A DNA stretch of 64,000 nucleotides from Lytechinus variegatus (lineage: Eukaryota; Echinodermata; Echinoidea; Temnopleuroida; Toxopneustidae), in contig NC_054757.1 in NCBI RefSeq assembly GCF_018143015.1, forward strand, positions 1,742,001 to 1,806,000, given 5' to 3'. The stretch's first letter is position 1, and each line of letters begins with the position of its first letter. Below, piece after piece: positions 1 to 10,690 of this stretch. The position numbers and the translations under genes are program-made. The notes beneath the pieces were generated by a model. That model was not told the DNA's origin. It ran no database searches and worked only from the letters and a program-made list of their open reading frames with translations.

Positions 1-440
1 GCAATGTAGGGTCATCTTCAGGTCAAATCCAAGATGGCCGCCATATGCCATCTTGAAAATTGACTTTTGTTCCCCTTGCTCCAGAATGACGAGTAATACC
101 TCTATTTAGGGGTTTTGGGGTGTGCAGAATCCATTTCTGCTGTCTATTTTGCAATATAATCTCATCTTCAGGTCAAATCCAAGATGGCCGCCATATGACG
201 CCATCTTGAAATATCAATTGTTGAACACTTTGCCCCAGAATTATGAATAATAACTCTATTCATGAGTCATTTGTTATGTTGATTCAATTCATGCAGTTAT
301 TTTGCACAAAGGATAATCTTCAGATCAAATCCAAGATGGCCGCCAACCGCCATCTTGAAAAATTACTGTCCGAGGCTTATACGTGTTAGAACTAATGTAA
401 AGGGATTTCAGTAAGAATACTTATTTCTTTTATCAATTCT
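1..440. repeat. Left arm of a 5.3-kb inverted repeat, about 150-bp tandem units
   Basis: Three tandem units are visible. The motif AAATCCAAGATGGCCGCC recurs near 25, 175 and 327, and each copy is followed by a CATCTTGAAA complement, so every unit is itself a small palindrome. The segment from about 300 to 440 reappears in reverse complement at about 5080-5220, including the run TCCGAGGCTTATACGTGTTAG. The arm probably begins before the window. It looks like the subterminal repeat of a DNA transposon or a foldback element. Confidence 0.75.
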
Positions 441-1105
441 CAAGTTCAAAGTCAAGGTGAAGTTACATCTTAGATTTCAACATTAATTGCTCAACTTAGA
501 ATGAATCCTCTTCAGGTTTGGGCCATGATCCATTCCGAGTGTATTTTTATTTTTAAGGTCCATCCATACCTTTATACTGAAGAGGCTTTTAGGGTCTTAT
601 TTGAATTTGAAAGTGTTTTATCAATATTTTTTTCTAAATCAATGTGTCCAATGATTGGTAGGCATCAGTTCGCCTTAAAAGACGATGGTGTAGCGCTCGG
701 CCTTACATTTTCGAGAGTGACTATAGAGCTCCACTCTAGAGTGGCAGTCTCTAGAGCAATTTTTTACAGATGAAGGAGGATGGCGCTGAGACACGTTTAT
801 ATAGAGATGCTGCCCTAGCCTTCCTCCTAGGCCTTTGGCCTGCCAATTTAGCATTCCGATTATTTTCTGACATCTTGACCCCTGTACTTAGTAGCTCTCC
901 ATAGAATGGCGACTATCATCTACACCTTCATAAGTGTTAGTGTCTATTTTATGTCACGTTTGCAGGTGTCTTTATAACGGAGGTGTGATCTACCGATGGG
1001 GTGAGACCAATCACATAGCTCACCTTACCTTGGCGAATCCCTTCTTGGATTCGCCAAGGTTTCATGCGGCAAATATGCCCCAACCACCTGAGGTGCCTTT
1101 GACTA
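441..1105. other. Unassigned stretch with one perfect hairpin
   Basis: No gene is supported. The open frames here are short and lack codon structure or recognisable motifs. The clearest feature is a perfect 14-bp stem at 1027-1040 and 1047-1060 (right arm GGATTCGCCAAGGT) with a six-base loop. The stretch lies between the 150-bp-unit arm and the left end of the Harbinger element. Confidence 0.5.
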
Positions 1106-1129
1106 GCCTAGGTCACATAGCCCGGCCGG

Positions 1130-1480
1130 TGTCCGGCATCGGTGGAGCTCGGTGGATTTTTGAGGTTTCGCCGAGCTCCCCTCATCGGTGGCATAGCTCG
1201 GTGACGTGACCGGGCTCCGTCCGGAAATCTACAGGCGACCGACCAAACACCGGCCGATGACCGTCCGGAGTCTGTCTCAAAAGTGGAGATTTTTTTCGGC
1301 CGATGTGGCAGCAACTACCGGCCGATGTCCGGCCGATGGTCGGCCGGACATCGGGGGGTATACGGCCGGTACCCGAGCAGGTTAAAGGACACCGTGCGAT
1401 CACCGGCCGGGTTGTTAACGGGCTTCGAACACTGCCCGGCCGATGTTCGGCCGGTGTACCTCGGACTTGGGGGGCCGATG
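1130..1480. repeat. GC-rich subterminal repeat block of the Harbinger element
   Basis: The words CCGGCCGATG, CGGCCGGT and close variants occur again and again in both orientations, with a matching shorter block at 3745-3985. Clusters like this are where Harbinger-type transposases or partner proteins often bind. That role is inference here; the repeat words are directly visible. Confidence 0.6.
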
Positions 1481-1541
1481 GTCAGCTATTCCATACCTGT
1501 ATATATATGTCCACCCTACCTGGAATGGTCAGTTCATCACT

Positions 1542-2951
1542 ATGGCTGCACCGAGAAGACTACGAATGGCGTTGTTAGAACACGAGCTAGCTCAGGCGAG
1601 GTTCCAGTACAACTTGGTCCTGGCAGCACTGCTCGAAGAAGCCGAGAGGGAGCGACAGAGGGCCGGCAGAAGAATAAGACGTTGGTGGGTGCGCGAGTGG
1701 ATCCTACGCAGACCTCGTTTCGGCCAGTATGAGACGCTCATGAGGGAACTCGAGGCCGAGCACGCTGCCGACTTCAAATCCTACCTCCGCATGGTGCCAC
1801 AGATGTTCTATGAGTTGCTTGACCGAGTTGGCCCCCGCATTGCCAAGACCACAACGTAAGTTTACACTTTATGAACCTACTGTCAAATTGTGCTGAAATG
1901 TCTTCCATCCATATTTATTCTAGTTTGATTTTATTCATATTTCACCCTCTTCTGTTGCAGGCATCGAACCCCCTTGGATCCTGGGCTGAAGCTGGCGATC
2001 ACCTTGAGGTTCTTGGCGACCGGAAGCAGCTATCATGATCTGGCGTTCGCGTTTCGTGTCCCACACAACACCATCTCTCTGTTCGTCCCCGAGGTCTGTC
2101 AGGCCATCTACGACGAATACGAGGACGAGATGTGGGCCACTCCCCAGACAGAAGATGAGTGGCGCCCGGTAGCCGAGGGATTCGGAGACAGATGGAACTT
2201 TCCCCACTGTTGTGGCGCGATCGATGGGAAACATGTCGCCATCAAGAAGCCCCCCAAGAGCGGCTCACTTTACTACAACTACAAAGGCTTCTTTTCCATC
2301 GTCATGCTTGCAGTGGTAAACTCTGACTACAAGTTCATCTGGGCGGATGTGGGGTCACCAGGGTCGTATTCCGACGCCGGCATCTTTAACCGGTCGCGAC
2401 TGGAGCCAGGTCTGCGTGAGGGAACGATCGGACTACCCCAGCCGGATCCCCTACCAAATGACGACCAGGACACACCCTACTACATGGTCGGAGACGACGC
2501 CTTCCCCCTACGGCCATACATGATGAAGCCTTACCCTCATCGGCACCTGAAACGGGACGAGCGGATCTACAACTACCGGTGTTCCAGGGCACGCCGTGTG
2601 GTTGAAAACGCGTTTGGTATATTCGCCAATCGCTTCAGATGTCTGCTAACAACCCTGGGATTGAGACCGTCGAAAGTTACCAAGATCGTCAAGGCCTGCA
2701 TGACCCTTCACAACCTCATGAGGACTCGTTACCCCAACCTTCAGAATGCTGACCTCGACCGGGAAGATGAGCAGGGTCAGATCATCGCGGGTGCATGGCG
2801 AGACCAAGCCGTGCTCGAAGATGTGCAAGCAGCAGGGCACGGGCCAAGATTGACCCGACCAGGCAAAGAACTGCGCGCATACCTCAAGAATTACTTTTGC
2901 AGTCCTGCCGGGAGTGTGCCATGGCAAGATGTGGCAATAAACCAGCAGTAA
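1542..2951 (+). CDS. HARBI1-like DDE transposase (two exons)
   Basis: Exons are 1542-1855 and 1961-2951, joined by a GTAAGT donor and a TTGCAG acceptor, giving 434 aa with no break. I chose the ATG at 1542 (MAAPRRLR...) because it opens the HARBI1-type N-terminus, with RRWWVREWILRR and GQYETLMREL about 50-75 residues in, and because a TATATATATG run lies some 35 bp upstream. The catalytic triad of the DDE_Tnp_4 family is readable: D in GAIDGKHV, D in VGDDAFPL and E in VVENAFGIFANRF. The family cuts and pastes its own element, usually into TWA targets. The gene lies inside matching terminal repeats, so it probably still belongs to its element. It may be active, or a recent fossil. Confidence 0.9.
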
Positions 2952-4004
2952 CTTGTGTCTAATATTGTTACAGTATACCGGATGCAGCCACAGACATTCC
3001 ATTATTCTTCTCAGGACTTAACGCATTTTTGATGTGTTATACTTTCCATTATTCAGTATGTTGTTTGCAAATAAATCTGTTATTGGGTAATCTTAAAACA
3101 TTGCCTTTGCTCTTTTTAATTTGAACACTAGTAATAAATGCCAAAAGAAATCAAACCTGTTTGAAAGAATAAATCAATATTAAAATACACCAGTATGAAT
3201 AAGATGAGATGTGTGTAAATAATACAACAGCAACACATTCATTGTGATTGAATTATTTTTAATCAAAGAATAATCGTCATTGTATCTTTTCTTTCACCTT
3301 TAAAAACTAACCTTTCATAAAGAAAAACACTTGTATCAACCAATATGATTAGCTTTGTAATTTTGTAATAGGCTTCAAATGATTGCCCATTAATATGTTT
3401 TCACCTTTTAAAAAGTATGTGTTTTTTCATAATGAGGAAGGATCTCCATTGTTTACATATCAGATAAAGTCTTACGAAATATTAATTTTTACTTGAGTAC
3501 TGTTTAACTTTTGATCTATGCAACTTTGTTAAAATTAACCAATTTTTATGGTGTGTTCTATAAAACCTTCTAAATGACATTTTCTTTCCTTCTAAATTAA
3601 CTTTGTTTTACCTTTTGAGTTCTCAGTTTATTGCTCTAAGATGTTAAAAAGATAAAAACAATAAAGACAACGACAGAACTTTAGTTTTCATACCTTGGAT
3701 GTTACCACATACACAATAAATATGGCAATAAACATAAACTGGCACGGGACACCGGCCGATACTCGGTCGTACACCGGCCGATGCGTATTCCGATGTGGTA
3801 AGGATGGGGCTGCGATGAGGGAGCTCGGTGAGAGCCCGTCGAATTTTTAACTCCGAAGTTAAATTTCACCGAGCTGCCACCGATGCGGTTTTTAGCCCCA
3901 AACGCCGGCCGGTGACCACGGGAGTCCGGCCGGTGTCCGGCTAAAATCGCATCGCTGGCTCATCGGAACCTCATCGGCCGGGCTATGTGACCTAGGCATA
4001 AGGA

Positions 4005-4565
4005 GCGAGAATAAGCTTTTGATGCCAGCACGTACGCTAAAGGGCCTCTGCATTTTTCACTTTGTCCTGCCATTTGACGTGCATGATACGTCCGAGGCAG
4101 CTGACATGGAAGGTTTTTCGCCACTTTTCTTGGTCTGCGTACGTTTTCCAGGACTTATTTCCGTGCAGGAGCTTGGCCATGACTGACAGATTTTACAATC
4201 CCTATGCTTGTCCTGTGAAAGGGGGCAAGAGACATATAGTCGGTCCAAGGTAGGTGAGGGGTCCACCACAACCAGACGAGTGTGTATTTGGAGGACAGTC
4301 GGTGTCTTGAGTCTATCAGGATTTCTGACTGTCTCAAAGGCTGATGGATGATCCAAACCCTTAACATGCACAGGACAGGCAGCTGTTATGTATGACTAGG
4401 TCTTGTACTCCCACTTCTTGAGAGGCAGGGCGACATCGTTTCCGTAAAACATTTCACGAATGAGAACAATCCTGACCGTGGAACAGTTTTGGGGAGCCTA
4501 TCTTCTGCAGGAGGCTAAAGAGTGCACTCCTGCTGACCAAGTCAATGGCTCTTGTCAGGAGGAAA
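4005..4565 (-). pseudogene. Decayed LINE reverse-transcriptase fragment
   Basis: On the minus strand 4490-4565 reads like RT (TRAIDLVSRSALFSLLQKIG, the usual KAFDLVSR region), and 4030-4180 resembles the C-terminal tail of the same family (NKSWKTYADQEK, FHVSCLGRIMHVKWQDK). The pieces lie in different frames with stops and missing RT blocks between them, so it cannot be functional. It abuts the right end of the Harbinger. The invertebrate non-LTR family carrying the LxYGSExWTTYARQE motif is the likely source; the exact clade is unresolved. Confidence 0.65.
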
Positions 4566-5079
4566 AGTCCAATAATAATTATAAAGGAAGTTAATAAGTT
4601 AACTATTTTTTTTAAATATTACCGAGAAATCACTTTTTATTCAAATAATACTTTAAAGTCATTTCACTGGAAAAGTATGATTGCACAGAAATAAAAAAGG
4701 ATCAAAACTCCCGAAATCATAGCCCAAACCTTGAATGGTTTCATTCTAAAGTAAGCGGTTAATGACGAAATCTATCAACCATCTGACCATATTAGACATG
4801 ACTTGACCTCGAACTAAAAATGGAGTGATTAAAAGAAATGAATCATTCTCACTGAAATCTCCTTACATGAGCTCCAATACATATAACAACAACCTTATTA
4901 GGGAGAGCACTTCTTCAATGTTCAATAATCTCAGAAGTAGTTTTTTTTTCTTAATATGGCGTTTAGTGGTCCTGTTGGATTATTTTGACCTGGAGATGAT
5001 CCTATATTGCAAAATTATTAACAGAAATGGAATCAGCATACCAAATAACTCACGAAAAGAGGGATTATTCATCATTCTT
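4566..5079. other. AT-rich remnant of the 150-bp-unit repeat
   Basis: No gene is supported. Phrases such as GACCTGGAGATGATCCTATATTGCAAA near 4990 and GAAATGAATCATTCTCACTGAAAT near 4838 are decayed versions of the repeat unit that is well preserved at 5080-5345. The right arm therefore probably extends inward to about 4830. Confidence 0.5.
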
Positions 5080-5345
5080 TGACAAAAACTTAGTATTAAT
5101 GAAAGAAATGAGTATTCTTACTGAAATTAGATCTAACACGTATAAGCCTCGGAAAGTAATTTTTCAAGATGGCGGTTGGCGGCCATCTTGGATTTGACCT
5201 GAAGATGACCTTATATTGCAAAAATGATTACAGAAATCGGTTCTACACATCTCTAAACCCCTAAAACGAGTCATTACTCATCATTTTGTGGACAGGGGTT
5301 CAAAAGTTAGGTTTTCAAGATGGCATCTGGCGGCCATTTTGGATT
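5080..5345. repeat. Right arm of the 5.3-kb inverted repeat
   Basis: The reverse complement of 5080-5220 matches about 300-440 closely. A second unit starts about 150 bp further on, with CGGCCATTTTGGATTT near 5331. Together with the left arm it brackets the Harbinger and the LINE remnant. The stretch from 5346 to 5672 holds nothing I can identify. Confidence 0.7.
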
Positions 5346-5672
5346 TATGCTAATTAGCAAAATTGCCCAAACGGCAACTTTTGGCAACCAAGCTGAATTT
5401 GTTCTAGGACCCCATAGGAACACGAATCAAGAAAAAAACTTCATCGGAAAGAACATTTCTAGGTTGGTGTATTGAGCCTATGAGACTGTCAAATCGACTA
5501 GAATGAAAAACTCAGAACTCAGAGATGAACTTTTAAGATGAATCCATCGAAGGCATTTTACACATAAGACAGCATTTTGATTATTAGTAACTGACTGTTT
5601 ACATCTAATACATGGAAAGAGTTTGACCATAAGACAATTCAAGCTTTTATAGATATCGAGATAAATGATAAA

Positions 5673-6347
5673 CTAACTGTCAAGATTTTCAAGATCGCGT
5701 TCACAAGTAATACGTACTTTCCTTCCATTGTTGGTGAAGGCAGTTATCTTGCCGTCTGATGTCCAAGTCTTCTTCACGTTGACACTGGTTCTTGCCTTGA
5801 AAAGAAGAGATGATCTGTAGCTTGTAAGATCCTCGTGAATGTAGACCTTGGAGCCCCGAAGTTTCATACGATTGCGGTAGATAGCGTCCCTTACATTGTA
5901 TCTGCTGAATTTAGCGATGATAATTCTAGGCTTACTGCTTGACTCTGTGGATTCCGATCCTTCGTCGACACTTGATGCTGCTAGCCTAGATGAAGATAGT
6001 CTATGCGAGCGGTCGATGTCGGTCGGTGCTAGAGTGATACCCATCTTATCCTTCGCTAGATTGATGATTGCCTGATCCGTTGTTTCATTCGGTTTTTCTT
6101 TCACTCCATGAAACCTCAAACAGCTCCTTCTACTATACTGTTCTTGCTCTTCAACACTTGACTCTATCTTTGACAGACATTTTGAAACTTTATTCAGTTT
6201 TACTTCCAGTGACTGTAGTTCTCGCATTTTATTTTGAAGTTCTAGCTGGAGACCATCATGCAAATCACTAGCAATTTTCTCATAAATCTCGGAGTAGATT
6301 GCGTCAACAATGGCCCGAATCACCGGCGGCGATTGCAGTGCGAGCAT
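5673..6347 (-). CDS. LINE ORF1-like protein (coiled coil plus RRM-like domain), solo
   Basis: An unbroken frame of 224 aa. Residues about 15-70 look like a heptad coiled coil (LQLELQNKMRELQSLEVKLN, then KVSKCLSKIESSVEEQEQ). This is followed by YSRRSCLRFHGVKE and KPRIIIAKFSRYNVRDAIY, the layout of L1-type ORF1 proteins (Transposase_22-like), which trimerise and bind RNA. The start used is ATG at 6347, but the same frame stays open upstream across 6348 to about 6480, into the neighbouring 53-bp satellite arm, so the true N-terminus may be longer. No endonuclease or RT frame follows downstream, so this is either an orphaned ORF1 or a host-captured copy. Confidence 0.65.
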   Translation of the reverse strand: MLALQSPPVIRAIVDAIYSEIYEKIASDLHDGLQLELQNKMRELQSLEVKLNKVSKCLSKIESSVEEQEQYSRRSCLRFHGVKEKPNETTDQAIINLAKDKMGITLAPTDIDRSHRLSSSRLAASSVDEGSESTESSSKPRIIIAKFSRYNVRDAIYRNRMKLRGSKVYIHEDLTSYRSSLLFKARTSVNVKKTWTSDGKITAFTNNGRKVRITCERDLENLDS

Positions 6348-6439
6348 TATCTGTTCCTTAATCGTGGCGGGAGAATTTGAATACAGATCCGCTTTGGTAT
6401 GTGTATTTCGATCATCAACATCTTTTGAAAGAGATGACG

Positions 6440-6600
6440 AGATGACATGATCCCGGATCTCGTCCTGTACACATCTTTTAGAAGAGATGATGAGATGACA
6501 AGATCCCGGATCTCATCATGTCAACATCTTTTAGAAGAGATGATGAGATGACAAGATCCCGGATCTCATCATGTCAACATCTTTTAGATGAGATGATCTG
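6440..6600. repeat. 53-bp satellite, about 3 units (left arm)
   Basis: The unit contains GATCCCGGATCTCATCATG and CAACATCTTTTAGAAGAG. It is the inverted counterpart of the array at 9820-10665 and is dense in short palindromes such as GATCCCGGATC. Confidence 0.8.
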
Positions 6601-6894
6601 ACAAGATGCTTGCACCTGCACGCATTAACACCGGCACGAAGTTGGTTGGATATTGGATATTCGATATTCAAACTGTGAAGTTGGTTCGATATTCAGGTTC
6701 GATATTCAAACGCGTGGAATTTGGTTAATTTTCGATATTAAAAAATTAGGGGCTTTCAAAGTTAAATAGGGGGTTTAACAGGTGCAGCACATCTGGGGCA
6801 ACCATAAATACACTGGCTTGCCCTATTACGAGGACATTTAGGGGACAAGGTCAGTGAATAAAGGGGCATGAATTTAAAAAAAAAAAATTCGAGG

Positions 6895-7205
6895 GACCCC
6901 TAGGGATATCCCAACGGCTTAACCAGGGTAACCACGTATCTTAACTTGTAGAACTTGACTCGGGCAACCAGATAAACACTAGCTTGACCCGGTGCATGCA
7001 CATTTAAGGGGCTCAAATTAACAAAATTAAAGGGAATAAAGGGCTATTTAGAGCATTTTTAATGAAAAAATATTTATTTTCAAGGGGCCCCAAGGGATAT
7101 CCCGACGGCATAGCCAGGGTAGCCACATATCCTAACTTGGAGAATTCGACTCGGGCAACCAGATAAACACTAGCTTGACCCGGTGCATGCACATTTAGGG
7201 GGCAA
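6895..7205. repeat. About 190-bp tandem pair in the left foldback arm
   Basis: Two copies start near 6895 and 7082 and share GGGATATCCC(A/G)ACGGC, GACTCGGGCAACCAGATAAA and GGTGCATGCACATTTA. The spacing between equivalent words is about 191 bp. Confidence 0.75.
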
Positions 7206-9160
7206 CTCGGTAAAGCATCTCATGGGCAGATCTTATTCATCTATTATACTCAGTTCAAATTCCTCCACAAATAAAATATTCCGAAAGCTGAGTGATACAT
7301 GTATTTGTCTTTCAATTGCCCAAAATGTGGTCAGTGGTTGCCCATTCTTTGTTTTTAGAATCAGTCTAATCATTACACATACTCTTGTTTGTAATCAGCC
7401 TACAAAATAAAAAAATGAGAATGGGTTGGGTCGAATGAATATATTTAACCTTCTGTTGTAGATCGTCATATCTTGGAGAAAAGATGTGGACGTATATCGA
7501 TAGAAAACGTATTGTCAAAATATAAAATATGAGTATAAAGCTCCTCTAATCTTTGAATGATTGTCTTGAGACATTTTCTTTTGCATGTGTAGCTTTCAAT
7601 TCAATTAATCAGCAAGGAGTTATACCCCTCCAATAAAACTTTCATGAACGAAAATATGTCTCTTTTAGACAATATCGCGTGACTAATTTCAAAGCTATTG
7701 ATTGATTGATTGATCGACTAAATTTCCAAAGCGACTATCACATAATTATAATTTAATTTCAAAATCATTTTAAAAGGCCAAAATTTTGTGGCTCGCTTCG
7801 CTCGCTAGCGACTTTTTCAAATTATTCCACATTTGCTATGTTGTGGTGCTTTAACATATTTCGTTTATTATCCGCAACTGCGTTGAACTTAATTTAATTG
7901 TGGTGTATGTACCCGCGATTTGATAAAACAAAATTGGCCATCTGCAATATTAAAAATTATCACGAGGTTCCGGGGGCTCCGCCCCAGACCAGTGGGCGCC
8001 ACCGAATGGGGAGGCCCCAGTGAGTTGCCCCCCCTCCCGAAATTTGAAGAAAAAAATGTGTTGTAAACGTCAAAATTCTCTAAAAATGTTTTTGTTCTTT
8101 AAATTTTAAAAATTTTATCATCCATTCACCGTTAACATTTAGCTCCCAACAATTTTGGTCACTATAAAATAAATCTTTTAGGCCATTTTATAATATTCAA
8201 AATGTTGCTCGCGCTACACGCTCGCAGTTATTTATGATTGAGATAAGTAAATTATCTGTTCACATGGGGCTTAAAAATCCTATGTTATTAGAGCTTTCAT
8301 TATTCGTTTTAGCGAGATACATATCCTGCGTATTCATGATTTTCATAAATGAAATATTTTCAGCTAATTAGATAGCCATTCAGTTAATGATTAGTATTAC
8401 AAAAAGTGCTTAGAACGTCCAGGTATCATCCCGGATATCAAAAATTTTCAGCTCGCGCTTCGCGCTCGCATTATTTATGTGGTGAGATATCATCTTCATG
8501 ACCCAATTAATGCAAACAGCTAATCCTTAACAGGTCCCTTTTCAATTCAGTAGGGACTGCATTTTCGAGCTTCTCGCTCGATTTTTAAAAAATTGCGTGT
8601 CACCACCCCCGGCCCCAAAATGTTCTTTTTCCTCCTCCTAGGTTAAAAAACTTGGTGCCGTCATTGCCCCGGACCCGATCCGCATAGCACTACCCCCTCC
8701 CCCCCCAAAAAAAGTTCTACAACCGAAAACAAAAAAGAAATGATAAAAGAGAAGAAAGGAAAGGAAGAAATATGATGTCATTTTCTGCATACCATGTCAA
8801 AATCAAAGTTAAAGGTGATTTTTTTCTCGCTCACATCGCTCGCCTGAGATTTATTATTAAGCAAATTTTTGCTGCGTGCGCCATGGTGTGTTTGGTCTGT
8901 CCCCTCTTTTTTGTCCTTATCACGCACTGAGCTTCGCCCTAATGCTCGGGGCATGATTATAAAATATCCTGTTCATACAATGATACGACCCATCCGTTCT
9001 CCATTTTCTTTCTCTCCCTTTTCCCCTCCTTTTCTTTCCTATTTCCCCCTTTCGCTTCTTTCTCTTTTTTTTTGTTTTCTATCTTTCCTTGTTTTTTTTT
9101 ACTGTACCCATTGGCGGCACCAAGGGATGGGGGAAAAAGTCAGGACTGTGGTTCCCCATG
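7206..9160. other. Centre of the foldback element with CTCGC palindromes
   Basis: No protein-coding gene is supported. Short palindromic words built on CTCGCTTCGCTCGC occur near 7793, 8208 (diverged), 8452, 8570 and 8826, often followed by TTATTTATG. They are separated by 120-400 bp of AT-rich sequence. A pyrimidine-rich tract lies at about 9000-9100. The same CGCTCGC words recur in the hAT-like element near 36.4-38.6 kb. Confidence 0.5.
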
Positions 9161-9164
9161 CTTG

Positions 9165-9510
9165 AAATAGCCCTATATTCCTTTAATTTTGTTAATTTGA
9201 GCCCCCAAAATTTACATGCGCCAGATGAAGCTAGTGCAAATCCGGTTGCCCGGGTCAAGTTCTACAAGTTAGGATGCCTGGTTGCCCCGGCTATAGGCCG
9301 TTGGGATATCTTTGGGGCAGCTAAAAAAATCACTTTATTAATATAAAAATTGCTTGATATAGCCCAATGTTCCTTTATCTTAGTTAATTTGAGCCCCCTA
9401 AATGTGCATGCACCGGGTCAAGCTAGTGTTTATCTGGTTGCCCGAGTCGAGTTCTACAAGTTAAGATACGTGGTTACCCTGGTTAAGCCGTTGGGATATC
9501 CCTAGGGGTC
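9165..9510. repeat. About 190-bp tandem pair in the right foldback arm
   Basis: This is the reverse complement of the pair at 6895-7205. Copies are centred near 9243 and 9437 and share GGTTGCCCG(G/A)GTC(A/G)AG and GTTGGGATATC. Confidence 0.75.
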
Positions 9511-9819
9511 CCTCGAAAAAAATCAAAAATTAAAAATTTCATGCCCTTTTATTCACTGACCTTGTCCCCTAAATGTCCTCGTAATAGGGCAAGCCAGTGT
9601 ATTATTTTATGGTTGCCCGAGATGTGCTGCACCTGTTAACCCCCCTATTTAGCTTTGAAAGTCCCTAATTTTGAATATCGAAAATTAACCGAATTCACAC
9701 GCGTTAGAATATCGAACCTGAATATCGAACCAACATCACAGTTTGAATATCGAAAATCGAATATCCAATCAACTTCCTGCCGGTGTTAATACGTGCAGGT
9801 GCAAGCATCTTGTCAGATC

Positions 9820-10665
9820 ATCTCATCTAAAAGATGTCGACATGATGAGATCCGAGATCTTGTCATCTAATCATCTCTTCTATAAGATGTCGACATGACG
9901 AGATCCGGGATCATGTCATCTCATCATCTCTTCTAAAAGATGTTGACATGAAGAGATCCGGGATCTTGTCATCTCATCATCTCTTCTAAAAGATGTCAAC
10001 ATGATGAGATCCGGATCTTGTCATCTCATCATCTCTTCTACAAGATGTCAACATGATGAGATCCGGGATCTTGTCATCTCATCATCTCTTCTACAAGATG
10101 TCAACATGATGAGATCCGGGATCTTGTCATCTTATCATCTCTTCTACAAGATGTTGACATGATGAGATCCGGGATCTTGTCATCTCATCATCTCTTCTAA
10201 AAGATGTTGACATGATGAGATCCGGGATCTTGTCATCTCGTCATCTCTTTCAAAAGATGTTGACATGATGAGTTCCGGGATCTTGTCATCTCATCATCTC
10301 TTCTAAAAGATGTTGACATGATGAGATCCGGGATCTTGTCATCTCATCATCTCTTCTGAAAAATGTTGACATGATGAGATCCGGGATCTTGTCATCTCAT
10401 CATCTCTTCTAAAAGATGTTGACATGATGAGATCCGGGATCTTGTCATCTCATCATCTCTTCTGAAAAATGTTGACATGATGAGATCCGGGATCTTGTCA
10501 TCTCATCATCTCTTCTAAAAGATGTTGACATGATGAGATCCGGGATCTTGTCATCTCATCATCTCTTCTAAAAGATGTTGACATGATGAGATTCGGGATC
10601 TTGTCATCTCATCATCTCTTCTAAAAGATGTCGACATGATGAGATCCGGGATCTCGTCATCTTAT
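9820..10665. repeat. 53-bp satellite, about 16 units (right arm)
   Basis: The GAGATCCGGGATCTTG core recurs every 53 bp (for example near 10161, 10214, 10320, 10373 and 10426). Most units are over 95 per cent alike, which points to recent unequal exchange or slippage. The repeat has no spacer/repeat alternation, so it is not a CRISPR-like array. Confidence 0.85.
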
Positions 10666-10690
10666 CTTTTGCTATCACGATGTCGACTTC

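Larger units (their letters stand above)
1106..3997 (+). mobile_element. PIF/Harbinger DNA transposon, apparently complete
   Basis: Terminal inverted repeats begin GCCTAGGTCACATAGCCCGG at 1106 and end with the complement at 3997. The flanking triplets are CTA (1103-1105) and ATA (3998-4000), so a clean 3-bp target duplication is not seen. Both ends carry GC-rich subterminal blocks built from CCGGCCGATG or CCGGCCGGTG words (about 1120-1480 and 3745-3985), in sharp contrast to the AT-rich surroundings. Inside is a two-exon transposase. The second Myb/SANT-like protein that many autonomous Harbingers carry was not found; 2952-3740 is AT-rich with no convincing ORF. An AATAAA lies at about 3070. 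Confidence 0.85.
6429..10690. mobile_element. Large foldback (long inverted repeat) element
   Basis: The two arms are reverse complements in the same order. From outside in they hold 53-bp satellite units, an AT-rich block with repeated TTCGATATTC words (about 6600-6740 and 9680-9800), and a roughly 190-bp tandem unit containing CCCGACGGC or CCCAACGGC and GGTGCATGCACATTTA. The left arm spans about 6429-7205 and the right about 9165-10690; they differ in length because the satellite has 3 units on the left and about 16 on the right. No transposase is visible in the centre (7206-9160), so the element is probably non-autonomous. The layout resembles foldback/TU-type elements described from sea urchins. 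I see no clear target duplication. Confidence 0.75.

Noticed and set aside
501-773. 90-codon frame near the left end
   Set aside because: No domain, poor codon pattern, and repeat-flanked.
1283-1732. 149-codon frame upstream of the Harbinger transposase
   Set aside because: It overlaps the GC-rich subterminal repeats and exon 1 in another frame, and shows no domain.
9820-10665. Regular 53-bp repeat that could be mistaken for a CRISPR array
   Set aside because: Units are contiguous with no unique spacers, and the context is a eukaryotic foldback element.
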